A program made the position numbers and the translations under genes. Under the pieces are notes generated by a model that had not been told where the DNA came from, ran no database searches, and worked only from the letters and a program-made list of their open reading frames with translations. Shown here one piece after another: positions 33,522-42,117 of a stretch of DNA of 64,000 nt. How positions within the stretch are numbered: position 1 is the first letter of the stretch; each line of letters opens with the position of its first letter. Where the stretch lies: NCBI RefSeq assembly GCF_000321225.1, contig NW_004450480.1, positions 607,689-671,688 on the forward strand, in the 5' to 3' direction. The DNA is from Odobenus rosmarus divergens (Eukaryota > Chordata > Mammalia > Carnivora > Odobenidae).

Positions 33522-33645
33522 GGGGTGCCTGGCTGGTTCAGTCAGTAAAGCATGCAACTTTTGATCTCAGGGTCATGAGTTCAAGCCCCACATTGGGTGT
33601 GGAGCCTACTTAAAAGTGAAAAAAAATAATAATAGTAAGTAAAAA
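33522..33645 (+). repeat. Short tRNA-Lys SINE (older CAN-SINE form)
   Basis: GGTGCCTGGCTGGTTCAGTC, TTGATCTCAGGGTCATGAGT, TCAAGCCCCACATTGGG: tRNA-Lys-like body with recognisable A and B boxes, then GGAGCCTACTTAAA and an A-rich tail, without the CT-rich domain. Confidence 0.82.
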
Positions 33646-33936
33646 TGCTAATAAAAAAATTCTATAGAGCCTCACAAACCCTTACTGAGAGACTGGCTTA
33701 GTTGTATATAGTATTTTGATTTCCTAAGTTCGAGTGATTTGTATGGTACTGTATTTAATGCTGAGTTAGCCTCGGTAGAAATTAATCATAATCTCCCTTC
33801 CCCAACCATTCTGCATAAATGTAAGTTAGTTCATTCTACTTTTCCCAAAAGAATAAAACATAGGTTTTACTTAAAGAAACTGTCTTAATATTTCAGAATA
33901 TATAACATTTTAAAATGAAAAAGAAGAGCTACTCAC
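33646..33936. other. Intron, nothing recognised
   Basis: A/T-rich intron up to the small exon at 33937. Confidence 0.4.
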
Positions 33937-33993
33937 AATCATCATAGGTGGTAGTGTCAGACAAGGAGCTGCTCTCTGATGGGATTATGTCTT
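33937..33993 (-). CDS. FRMD4B: FRMD4B small exon (57 bp)
   Basis: Acceptor TTTATTCACAG ends at 33994; donor ATT|GTGAGT starts at 33936. AA completes Glu (G|AA), then 18 codons DIIPSESSSLSDTTTYDD, then T opening a Ser codon. The matching SSLSD motif of FRMD4A follows its own CUPID region, so the position in the protein agrees. Acidic, Ser/Thr-rich. At 57 bp with matching phase (in 1, out 1), its skipping would keep the reading frame, so it is a possible cassette exon, though nothing in the sequence shows that it is skipped. Confidence 0.95.
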
Positions 33994-34230
33994 CTGTGAA
34001 TAAAAATAAGTGCCTTTAGAATAACAGGGCATTTATACACCTACGGTGAATTTAATAAAGCAATTCTTAATAGACTCCATCTTATTTTTATTTAGTAAGT
34101 ATAACTAATTATAGTGCATTAAGAATAATTAATGATTATAAGAATGGAATCATTTACTAGTAAAGATATAAACATCTTAGAAATTGTACAAATATGACAC
34201 TGGACTATTTCTTAAAATGGAACAGATTTA

Positions 34231-34441
34231 GGGGCTCCTCAGTGGCTCAGTCACCATCTGACTCTTGATTTTGGCTCAGGTCATGATCCCAGGGTCGTGA
34301 GATCAAGCCCCATATCAGGCTCCGCTCTCAGCACAGAGTCTGCTTGAGATTCTCTCTCCCTCTCTCTCTCTGCCCCTCCCCCCACTGATGCACTCTCTAA
34401 ATAAATAAATATGTACATAAATAAATAAAATCTTTAAGAAA
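34231..34441 (+). repeat. CAN-SINE (older SINEC)
   Basis: GGGGCTCCTCAGTGGCTCAG head, TCTTGATTTTGGCTCAGGTC body, double AAATAAATAAATA tail. Imperfect duplications AATGGAACAGATTT and AATGGGACCGATTT flank it. Confidence 0.9.
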
Positions 34442-34712
34442 AATGGGACCGATTTCAAGGCAGTTTTTGTTTTCAATCTAGCTTCTACATGGGATGAAAA
34501 CTTTACCTTATACATTGAGGGCTTACACCCAACAAACTGGAAAGAAAAATCATGCCATTCATGTCATAAATGCTAAATGTTATGCAAAATACACTTGAAC
34601 TTTCACTTGAAAATCTGCTGTTAGTATAAATTATTTTTTGACCCCTCCCTGAAGAAAAGAGCCTTTTCTTAATAGGTAAACACTTTGTGGTGCATGAGCT
34701 TTTCAATTAGAC

Positions 34713-34916
34713 CCAGGTTTCTCACGTGGCACTACTGGCATTTTGGACTGGATAATTCTTTGCTGGGGGGAGCTGTCCTTTGCATTGCAGGATCTCTGGC
34801 CTCCACCCACTGTCTAACAGAAGCACCGCCACGCCCAGTTTTGGCAACCAAAAATGTCTGTACACATTGCCAAATATTCCCTGGGGTGCAAAACTGCTCC
34901 TGGCTGAGAACCACTG
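34713..34916 (-). mobile_element. MER5A (hAT-Charlie MITE)
   Basis: Reverse orientation: ends GCTGAGAACCACTG, with GACATTTTTGGTTGCCAAAA and TCCAAAATGCCAGTAGTGCC on the minus strand. Frames across 34685-35013 are fossil sequence. Confidence 0.82.
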
Positions 34917-34919
34917 AAT

Positions 34920-35140
34920 TGGACAGACCTGGGTTCCCATCTTGGTTTTGACACTTACTGGCTGTGAGACCTTGGGCAAATGACTTAATCCCTCTTACCA
35001 TCACTTGGCTCAACTAAAATGGGAATAAGAATAGTATGTAGTATGCAGTGCTAAGGTGAACGGTAATTAAAATAATGGATGTAAAGCCCTTAGCCCAGCT
35101 CCTTGTACAGGACAAACACTCAATAAATATTAGCTACAGT
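34920..35140 (+). repeat. MIR element
   Basis: TGACACTTACTGGCTGTGAG, CTTGGGCAAATGACTTAATC, then AAACACTCAATAAATATTAG. Long sense copy directly after the MER5A. Confidence 0.82.
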
Positions 35141-36751
35141 TTTGCTTTTATTACCTAGACACAGCTTCCTGGTGGTTGGAAATACCCATAATGCTCCTAA
35201 GTATTACTGCTGCTCATCAGATGTTAAAACAAGAGTCATCTCAGATGTGTTGATCTGCCTTGGCAAATCATTCCACACACAGGGTCAAGTCCTGGCAAGG
35301 TTACAGGCAAATACAGCACCTTAGTGTAGGCTTCCATGCCATTATGAAGGGAATCTCTTCCATCTGATCTCAAATGTTAATCTCCATCAGAGCCGGGCAG
35401 ACTATCTCTTAATTGGACACAGTAGCGTTTGAAGGCAAGGTGCCAGTGTAGTCAGCTGTCAGGCACACTTAAAAAAAATCTACCCAATATATGCTCAACC
35501 ATTGGCACCATCTGCTGCCCAAATGTCACTCATTGTAAAGGAGATCACTCAAATCTTGCACAGTTTGGGGATGAATGGGCCACAACAAATGGTTATGAAA
35601 GTTAAGTACACTGCTAATCACCCATCTCTGTTGGTCCAGAATGTAACCACCTCCAAAGCCAAGTGGATTTCTCATTCAGAGTCAAAGCCATCCTAAATTC
35701 TCCAGCTGTAGCTGACGAACACTTGTGTGTTGATGTCTGTGCATTCACTTTCCAAAAGCCGTATCTCTGCTTTATAAACCATACCGCCCTAAACCCGAGA
35801 ATACGCTAAACCTAGTCACCACATTTCATCCAATCTGACATATATAATTATTTTATGTTTCAGTAAAACAAGAAAAAGTATTGCCAATTCTAACTGTAGT
35901 ACACCATCTAGTATAAAAATTATTCAAATTTCACAGATGTTTAAATGTGAAAAAAAATAGTCTTGGAATCAAAGAAATATAATCATATTTCAACCAACAA
36001 TCAAGGCTGAAAACCATGCTGTTAAAGTAAGGCCAACTGGACTTACTACCTGAACGAGATTTTCAGTGTATTTTTTTCCCGAATATGAAAATCGTAAGTA
36101 TATAATGTTGAGAATTTTTGAAAATACAGAAAGTATTAAAAGAAGAATTAGTTACTTGAAATTCCACAACTACTAGTATTTTGAAATATTTCCCAACCAG
36201 CTGTTGTATATAGATATTTATATGATGTCAGGATCATGTTGTGGTTATGATTTAATACCCTGCTTTTGGCATTTTATGTTATATCACAAGCATTTGTCCA
36301 CAGCTTTAAATAGCCTCCACAATGACAGGATGGTAAGAGCTCTTTTCACAAATGTTAGATAGGTCCTTAAAAAAATGTATGTCCCTGCATGAAAAACCTT
36401 TGGGAAATGACTGCGTAGGCCTAGCTCTCTTACCACTCTGTGCTATCAACTCTATTTCCTGTAGTGATGTCAGGCTAGTTAAAAGGGGATTATGAACCAA
36501 TATTGCTATGAATGCTCCTTCATCCCGAAAATGAAAGCAATGCAATAGTATAGTATTACAAAAGTGAGAATGTCACTGAAAACCATGTTTACACACTTGC
36601 AAGACTGACATCCCAAACCATTTTTACCCTAAGAAACTTACTTTTAAACCTGTTCTTTCTTTTATCTCTCACCAAATGAACTAACTTGGAAATGCTACGT
36701 ACCATCATAAACATTGACTATGTGACTGGAAAAACCTTACTGATTACGAAC
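35141..36751. other. Intron with old L1-like stretch
   Basis: 36090-36300 (TTGAGAATTTTTGAAAATAC, CATTTTATGTTATATCACAA) resembles antisense old L1. The remainder has no recognisable feature. Frames at 35502-35696 and 36306-36545 show no family features. Confidence 0.4.
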
Positions 36752-36980
36752 CTGGTAAAATAACAGTTGCTTTCTGGCTGGGTTTCTTTCCACATCTGAT
36801 TCGGTATTCATTTATCGCATTTTCAATCTCCTGAAGCTTTTTCACCGCATCTGTGTAATCTTGCTTTCGTTTTTTCTTCACGGTTTTATAAAGGTCTGGC
36901 TCGTTGGCAAGTTTCTTTGCAGCTTCAACCAGCTTTTGCTGTATTAGAAAATTGCTCTCCAGTTCTTGCAAAGCAGGATC
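36752..36980 (-). CDS. FRMD4B: FRMD4B exon, CUPID region coiled coil (229 bp)
   Basis: Acceptor TATAAATGCAG ends at 36981; the donor after CAG is GTTCGT, an unusual 5' splice site. Phase 0 in: 76 codons DPALQELESNFLIQQKLVEA, AKKLANEPDLYKTVKKKRKQ, DYTDAVKKLQEIENAINEYR, IRCGKKPSQKATVILP, then G opening the Glu codon finished by the next exon. This is the second half of the CUPID (cytohesin-binding) domain: heptad-like Leu/Ile spacing and a strongly basic KKKRKQ. FRMD4A has the homologous LKKQRKTSYLNALKKLQEIE. Known role of the family: coiled-coil binding of cytohesin Arf GEFs. Using the next GT (GTAATC, four bases on) would throw the following exon out of frame. Confidence 0.95.
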
Positions 36981-37480
36981 CTGCATTTATACAATGATAC
37001 TGGTTCTTGTACATTCTCAGATCAGATGCTCTTTGAGAATAAAACCTTCCTAAGTTTACTGCATAGGTATTTTCAAACACTTTTCTAGAAGTCAAGACCT
37101 CCCTCATCCATTTACTTACACTCCTCACTACTCCGACTTTTTTCCTTTTAAAGAAGGGAATGGTCTTTCATTCATGTAGTTGGTTGGGTGAAGATTATAT
37201 TTTTCAGGGAGAGATTCTTAACCCAAGATTCACAGACACAGAAGGTTATATTCACATACATAGCTTTAGAAACAGATACATTTGGGTTTGATTTCTCTTT
37301 CTGGTGGTTCCTGCTTCCGTGACCCTGGAAACACTGCTTAATATTTTAATGTTGCACATTATTTTCATTCTGCATCTCCATTTCAAATGAGAGAACATCT
37401 ACCTTGTAAAAATATGGCAAAGATTAAATGAGATTGTGCGTGTTCATTGCTTAGCCCAGGACTGGGTATACTCAATAAAT
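36981..37480 (-). other. FRMD4B intron, nothing recognised
   Basis: The open frame 36925-37128 (minus) is a reading of the exon edge and intron in another phase. No other feature. Confidence 0.4.
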
Positions 37481-37492
37481 TGCTGAGCTCAG

Positions 37493-37688
37493 GGGCGCCT
37501 GGGTGACTCAGTCGGTTCAAAGTCCACCTCTTGATTTCAGCTCAGGTCATAGTCTCAGGGTCATGGGATGGAGCCCTGTGTCGGGCTCCGTGCTCAGCAG
37601 GGAATCTGTATGAGATTCTCTCCCTGTCCCTCTGCCCCTCGCCCTGCTCGTGCTCTCTCTAAAAGAAATAAATACATCTTTTTAAAAA
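37493..37688 (+). repeat. CAN-SINE (older SINEC)
   Basis: GGCGCCTGGGTGACTCAGTC head; CTCTTGATTTCAGCTCAGGT body. Flanks TTGCTGAGCTCA and TTGCAAAGCTCA are imperfect duplications. Confidence 0.9.
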
Positions 37689-37844
37689 CTTGCAAAGCTC
37701 ACTCTATTATGGATGGAAACTGCTATCATTTTCTACAGCCAAATGGCTAAATTTGGGCAAGAAACAGGAGTAGGGCCCTACGATCTGATGACATGTAAAT
37801 AAGAAAGTACACTCTATATTGGAACTTTGTTATACCTGAATGCT

Positions 37845-37945
37845 GCACATGTATTATGTCACTTAAACTACTCCTCTTATCCGTTAGTGGGAAGAACGAG
37901 GATTACCCCCATTTTATGGATAAGGGAACTGAGATCTGAGAAATG
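37845..37945 (-). repeat. MIR fragment
   Basis: TACCCCCATTTTATGGATAA and GGGAACTGAGATCTGAGAAA: antisense MIR core, cut by the SINE at 37955. Confidence 0.65.
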
Positions 37946-37954
37946 ACATATCAG

Positions 37955-38156
37955 GGGCGCCCGGGTGGCTCAGTTGGTTAAGCGACTGCCTTCGGCTCAG
38001 GTCATGATCCTGGAGTCCCGGGATCGAGTCCCGCATCGGACTCCCTGCTCAGCAGGGAGTCTGCTTCTCCCTCTGACCCTCCCCCCTCTCATGCTCTCTC
38101 TCTCTCTCTCATTCTCTCTCACAAATAAATAAATAAAATCTTTAAAAAAAAAAAAA
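37955..38156 (+). repeat. CAN-SINE (young SINEC)
   Basis: Close to the consensus: GGCGCCCGGGTGGCTCAGTT, GATCCTGGAGTCCCGGGATC, CTCAGCAGGGAGTCTGC. Exact 15-bp duplications GAAATGACATATCAG at 37940-37954 and 38157-38171. Confidence 0.96.
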
Positions 38157-38513
38157 GAAATGACATATCAGAAAGGGCAAACGTTTTCATCAAAGGCTTC
38201 TCTGTTTTACGTGGAAGCATCTAATGCTGTTGCTGGAGTTCTTCATTCTTATGGCCATGGTTCTCAGTTACAAACATTTGGGGTTTGTTTAACACTCTCT
38301 ATGCTTGGGAGGAGTAAAGTAGTGAGAAATAACTCAACTGTAATTGGACTGTGCATGAAAGAAAGAATTCGATTTGGTCTACTATATCACTTTCAAGTGG
38401 CGAGATAGAAAGGTACAGCAGGGACTCAAAAACCAAAGAAACAAGTCAGCCACATTCAGCTGAGGGCTTTTCTGTCGGCTGTTAGCAGAAATGCTCAGAG
38501 CTGGTGCTCATAC

Positions 38514-38633
38514 CTGTTCACTTGGCAGCAGGTTGTCATCCAATTTGAACGCGGTGCCTACACGCCTTCTGACCTGAGGCGGTTTCTCACCTACATTCAG
38601 CGGATATTCTTTTGGCATTTTGCCGGTGAGCTC
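38514..38633 (-). CDS. FRMD4B: FRMD4B exon, CUPID region (120 bp)
   Basis: Acceptor TGTTTTACAG ends at 38634; donor CAG|GTATGA starts at 38513. Phase 0 on both sides, exactly 40 codons: [20 protein letters not shown] then [20 protein letters not shown]. The ELTGK(M/L)P(K/V)EYPL...VRRR(V/I)GTAFKLD block is shared with FRMD4A and is the most conserved part of the CUPID domain. The exon being in frame (0/0) means its loss would not shift the frame, but it would delete the domain centre. Confidence 0.96.
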
Positions 38634-38728
38634 CTGTAAAACAGGACAGAATCGAGAGGGGGATAACTGACATTGGCCAGATTGTCAAACACAATGTGAC
38701 GAGTCCCCCAAAAGCAGAAGACACTCAC

Positions 38729-38862
38729 AGCCTCCCGCAAACAGATCTTCTTAAGCTCCTCGACTTTTTTCAGGAGTTTTTCCTGCAAGAGCTTTTCCTT
38801 CTTCTTGAGCTCCAGGATTTTCTCTCTCTTTTGCTCCTCGCTAACTTCTGAGTCTTGAGAAC
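38729..38862 (-). CDS. FRMD4B: FRMD4B exon, coiled coil (134 bp)
   Basis: Acceptor AATCCCTCCAG ends at 38863; donor GCT|GTGAGT starts at 38728. GT completes Gly (G|GT), then 44 codons SQDSEVSEEQKREKILELKK, KEKLLQEKLLKKVEELKKIC, LREA. Clear heptad coiled coil, 30 of 44 residues charged or Leu/Ile. In the family this coiled coil starts the CUPID domain and is the mapped binding site for cytohesin-3 (GRP1), hence the old name GRSP1. The open minus frame continues past the donor to 38597, but that is intron. Confidence 0.96.
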
Positions 38863-39335
38863 CTGGAGGGATTGGAAGGGAGGGCAGGGAAGGTTTATGC
38901 AAGGCATGTTTCCTTCCCTTTTTAAAGGACAAAGGATTTTTAAGCCTGACCTGCTATTAAATAATAATTTATTTCATTTCTTCTTGTTTCTGAACATAAT
39001 AAAAGGAAACTGGAGAACATTTTCTCATGCTTCTGGGCATCCAACACAGCCTGGTCATTATATATACCTTCTGTATTTTGGCTCAGTCATTCCAGAAGCA
39101 ATGATAAAATGCTTAATGTTTCAGACACACCCAAGGAAGAATTTCATTTTTCTGAGCAAGGGAGAAGGTAAGATGTTCCTGGAGATAATTGTTTAGAATG
39201 TCCTTGTAGAAAGCAAGCAAGCAAGGCAAAGGAACATTCTGTGCCTCAGATTAAGAGTTGACAATAGGATTTAGATGGGAAAATTCATTTGAGTTCAGTT
39301 ACGTATACTTGGTGATAAGAGATTCCAGAATTTGG

Positions 39336-39516
39336 GCGCCTGGGTGGCTCAGTTGGCTAGGCGACTGCCTTCAGCTCAGGTCATAATCCTGGAGTCCCGG
39401 GATCGAGTCCCGCATCGGGCTCCCTGCTCAGCAGGGAGTCTGCTTCTCCCTCTGACCCTACCCCTTCTTGTGCTCTCTCTCTCTCAAATAAATAAATAAA
39501 AAATCTTTAAAAAAAA
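39336..39516 (+). repeat. CAN-SINE (young SINEC)
   Basis: GCGCCTGGGTGGCTCAGTTG head through CTCAGCAGGGAGTCTGCTTC. Exact 18-bp duplications AGAGATTCCAGAATTTGG at 39318-39335 and 39517-39534, directly next to a duplicated 67-bp block. Confidence 0.95.
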
Positions 39517-39535
39517 AGAGATTCCAGAATTTGGA

Positions 39536-39602
39536 ATGAATCTCTCTCAAGGTACAGTTCAATTATTAACTTTAAAATGTCACCTGTGTCCACGTATACG
39601 TG
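39536..39602. repeat. Duplicated block, copy 1
   Basis: ATGAATCTCTCTCAAGGTAC...GTGTCCACGTATACGTG. A second copy lies at 40355-40423, about 820 bases away on the other side of the exon at 40024-40165. Only about three mismatches and one 2-base indel separate them. This copy ends with the 12-bp palindrome CACGTATACGTG. Confidence 0.93.
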
Positions 39603-40023
39603 TACAGAGGAAGGGCCTCAGGGCAGCAGTCACAGTGGGAGGTAGGTTTGGGGTGAGGTTTGAAGCTTGTAGTCACGTTTGACTATATATTAAGTAGAGC
39701 ATTAGACAACTGTCTAAATCAAAAACTAAATATTCGGAGAAGAAGCTGATAGAATAGATGAGGAGAAAATGTCCTTTCAAGTTACCCTGAGGAGTTCACT
39801 ATCTTTGTAACCAGTGTTGTTTATGCAAACTATTTATAATTTAACTTTCCTTTTACTTTTTAATACATTGGTTTATGCTGCATGCTGTAGGTTTTGATAG
39901 GCTTATTTACTCCCCAAATAATGGGTCTAAAATGCGTTTAAAAGTGGTTTATGACCCCCAAAAGTAGTTTAAGACCAAAAAAAGTGAAAAATAAAAATCA
40001 CTTGTACTTTCCCAAAATGTTAC

Positions 40024-40165
40024 CTGAAGAGATTAAACTGCCATTGCTCGCCATGATGAACTGACTTTTGGCCTCCAGTGTCACCATTTTGGAGACCCTC
40101 GGTGTTCCTGTCTCGGTCAAATCCATCGCGATATCGTCTAAACTCCTGGCTGAAGGAATTTTTGC
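40024..40165 (-). CDS. FRMD4B: FRMD4B exon, FERM-adjacent region (142 bp)
   Basis: Acceptor GTACCTCTTAG ends at 40166; donor CAG|GTAACA starts at 40023. Phase 0 in: 47 codons AKIPSARSLDDIAMDLTETG, TPRVSKMVTLEAKSQFIMAS, NGSLISS, then G of a Gly codon. SARSLDDIAMDLTETGT parallels AARSLSEIAIDLTETGT in FRMD4A, a conserved FERM-adjacent motif after the F3 lobe. Serines in ARSLD and NGSLISSGS are candidate regulatory sites (inference). Confidence 0.96.
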
Positions 40166-40354
40166 CTAAGAGGTACACAACATGGAAACAGAATTCATTC
40201 AACTGAACCTATTTCAAATTAATAAAATGATTAAGTTACCACGGAATAAGTATGTCAACACAGAGGACAATTTAGAATTTTTACATGCCCAAGTGACACT
40301 TCAGAAGAAAAAAACACAAAACTTAAGCTTTACATCGAAAATGTTTAAATATGC

Positions 40355-40423
40355 ATGAATCTCTCTCATGGTACAGTTCAATCATTAACTTTAAAATGTC
40401 ACCTGTGTCCATGTATACACGTG
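40355..40423. repeat. Duplicated block, copy 2
   Basis: Second copy of the 39536-39602 block: ATGAATCTCTCTCATGGTAC...GTGTCCATGTATACACGTG, with the palindrome degraded. Same orientation as copy 1. Confidence 0.93.
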
Positions 40424-40637
40424 CCGAAAAGTTGGCCCGTCTTACAACTTCTAAATCAGGCTATATACTGCTCCTCTTTTAAATGTAAGGAAAATTAAAA
40501 TGGTCAGAAAGTTTAAAAAGCAAAAACTCAAAGAACAAAATCCCATGTGCTTCCATCTTCTGAGGAAGCTTATCTTCTGAGCAGAAAGCAAATGAAGGAG
40601 GGAAGTCTGTTCCTATAGAAACACTCTAGTGACTTAC

Positions 40638-40776
40638 TTTGCTTTGCTTCCGGTCCAAGTAAAATTGGTGCTGACTAATTGCCATTACCCAGATGGACTT
40701 GATGAGAGAAGGGTTTGCATACCACGTTTGCACGAAGAGCCCACTTTGCCCAAAGGTTCTTCTTGACACAGAAATC
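40638..40776 (-). CDS. FRMD4B: FRMD4B exon, FERM F3 C-terminal part (139 bp)
   Basis: Acceptor TAATCTTCCAG ends at 40777; donor AAA|GTAAGT starts at 40637. G completes Arg (AG|G), then 46 codons ISVSRRTFGQSGLFVQTWYA, NPSLIKSIWVMAISQHQFYL, DRKQSK. This is the end of the PH-like F3 lobe: the last strands and the C-terminal helix (SLIKSIWVMAISQHQFYLDR), the usual closing helix of FERM domains. NPSL here is NSSL in the human form I recall. Confidence 0.96.
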
Positions 40777-41586
40777 CTGGAAGATTAAGCAAAGCATTCG
40801 ATTTATTCACCTCTGGCCCAGCACACCACAACATGTACCCAGTGAGGAATGTGATCATGAAGTATCTTCTTGTTTTCCTGCTGCCACACTCGGATGTTGA
40901 GAGGAGCCAAGCTTCTGATTTTCTCCTTTTATGAAGAAACCCGTTACACCTGGATAATCTCTCTTTTTTTTTAAACTACCATGTTCAAAAATGCATACGC
41001 ACATAATCCAAAGGGTAAGAACTATTCAAATTAGGGGCTGTACTAAAAACATTTACTTAAAAAACCACAGGATGTGTGACCATCACAAGAGGTCAGGAAT
41101 CAAGGTGATAATATTTCAAAGATAACGCAACCGAGAGGGCAGGGTCAACACCTCCCTCAAGGTAAAAGAGCATTTCAGATCTAGGTAGACTTATGCAGCT
41201 CTGACATTATCAGAGGATGAACATGATAATATCATCTGCAGATATGCAAGTCTGAAACTGGTCCAGTGTACTGCTTATGTACCAGATAAGAAGAGGAGAG
41301 AGAGTCAGAGGAAGAGAGGGTGAAAGGAGAAGGAAGGGGGAGCAGGAAGATGCTGTGGGGAAGGAGGGAGAAGGGTACCAATGTTCTTTGTAGGAATTTG
41401 GCTTATCTCTTGGTCCTCTTTTTGTCACAGTTGTTTCCCCAATCCCTCTGACCTCCAAGCATCCATAAATGTATCTGAAAGGCAAACACTGCGGACTGAT
41501 AATGAATTCCTCTGAAGAGCTCCGAGAGCCTACAATCCTGACTTCAATCCGTGGCGGTAACTTGGCAACTGTTGTTTTAGAAGTGA
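40777..41586 (-). other. FRMD4B intron, nothing recognised
   Basis: GA-rich run at about 41285-41375. The frame 41210-41686 (minus, 158 codons) spans this low-complexity run and an L1 fossil and has no domain. Not a gene. Confidence 0.45.
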
Positions 41587-41998
41587 AAACCAAATTAAAA
41601 AAATGAGCAAAGGATCTGAACAGGTATTTCTCTAGAGGAGATCTACAAGTGGCCAAAGAGCACATGAAAAGATGCTTAGCCATCATTAGTCATGAGGGAA
41701 ATGCCAATCCAAGCCAAAATGGGCTATCACTGTATGCCACCAGGGTGACTATTAAAAAAACAACAAAAACACAACTAAAAATAACAAGTGTTAGGGAGGA
41801 TGTGAAGAAAAGGGAACCACATACGTTGTTGGTGGGAATGCAAAATGGTAGAGCTGCTGTGGAAAAACTGTGGCAGTTCCTCCAAAGGTTAAAGAAAGAG
41901 TTACCCAGCAATCCCCCTCCCAGCTCTACCCAGGAGAAATGAAAGCATGTCAGCACAAAAACGTGCACATGAGTGTCCCCGGCAGCAGGGTTACAGGG
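41587..41998 (+). mobile_element. Old L1 (L1M) 3' part, antisense to FRMD4B
   Basis: Ordered L1 phrases AAAAAAATGAGCAAAGGATC, AGAGCACATGAAAAGATGCT, TTAGTCATGAGGGAAATGCC, GGAGGATGTGAAGAAAAGGG, TTGGTGGGAATGCAAAATGG. It runs to within about 40 bases of the splice donor at 42040. Confidence 0.82.
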
Positions 41999-42040
41999 AT
42001 TGTCACCGCAACCATATAAAGAAAAGGCTGTCGTCCTCAC

Positions 42041-42117
42041 CTCCGTGGATCGTGAACTTCAACGGCGAATTTTTTCTCACGGAAATATAAGTTCTCCAGC
42101 TGTTTCCATTGGAATAA
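42041..42117 (-). CDS. FRMD4B: FRMD4B exon, FERM F3 (77 bp)
   Basis: Acceptor TGATTTCGTAG ends at 42118; donor GAG|GTGAGG starts at 42040. Phase 0 in: 25 codons LFQWKQLENLYFREKKFAVE, VHDPR, then AG opening Arg. These are central beta strands of the F3 lobe; FRMD4A has IFQWRQLENLYFREKKFSVEVHDPRR. The exon is small and has old L1 sequence close to its donor side. Confidence 0.96.

Noticed and set aside
34685..35013. Three overlapping frames of 85-93 codons
   Set aside because: All fall in a MER5A element and the adjoining MIR.
41210..41686. 158-codon minus-strand frame
   Set aside because: Runs across a GA-rich low-complexity tract and an old L1 fragment; its translation is Ser/Leu/Pro-rich low complexity and joins no FRMD4B exon phase.
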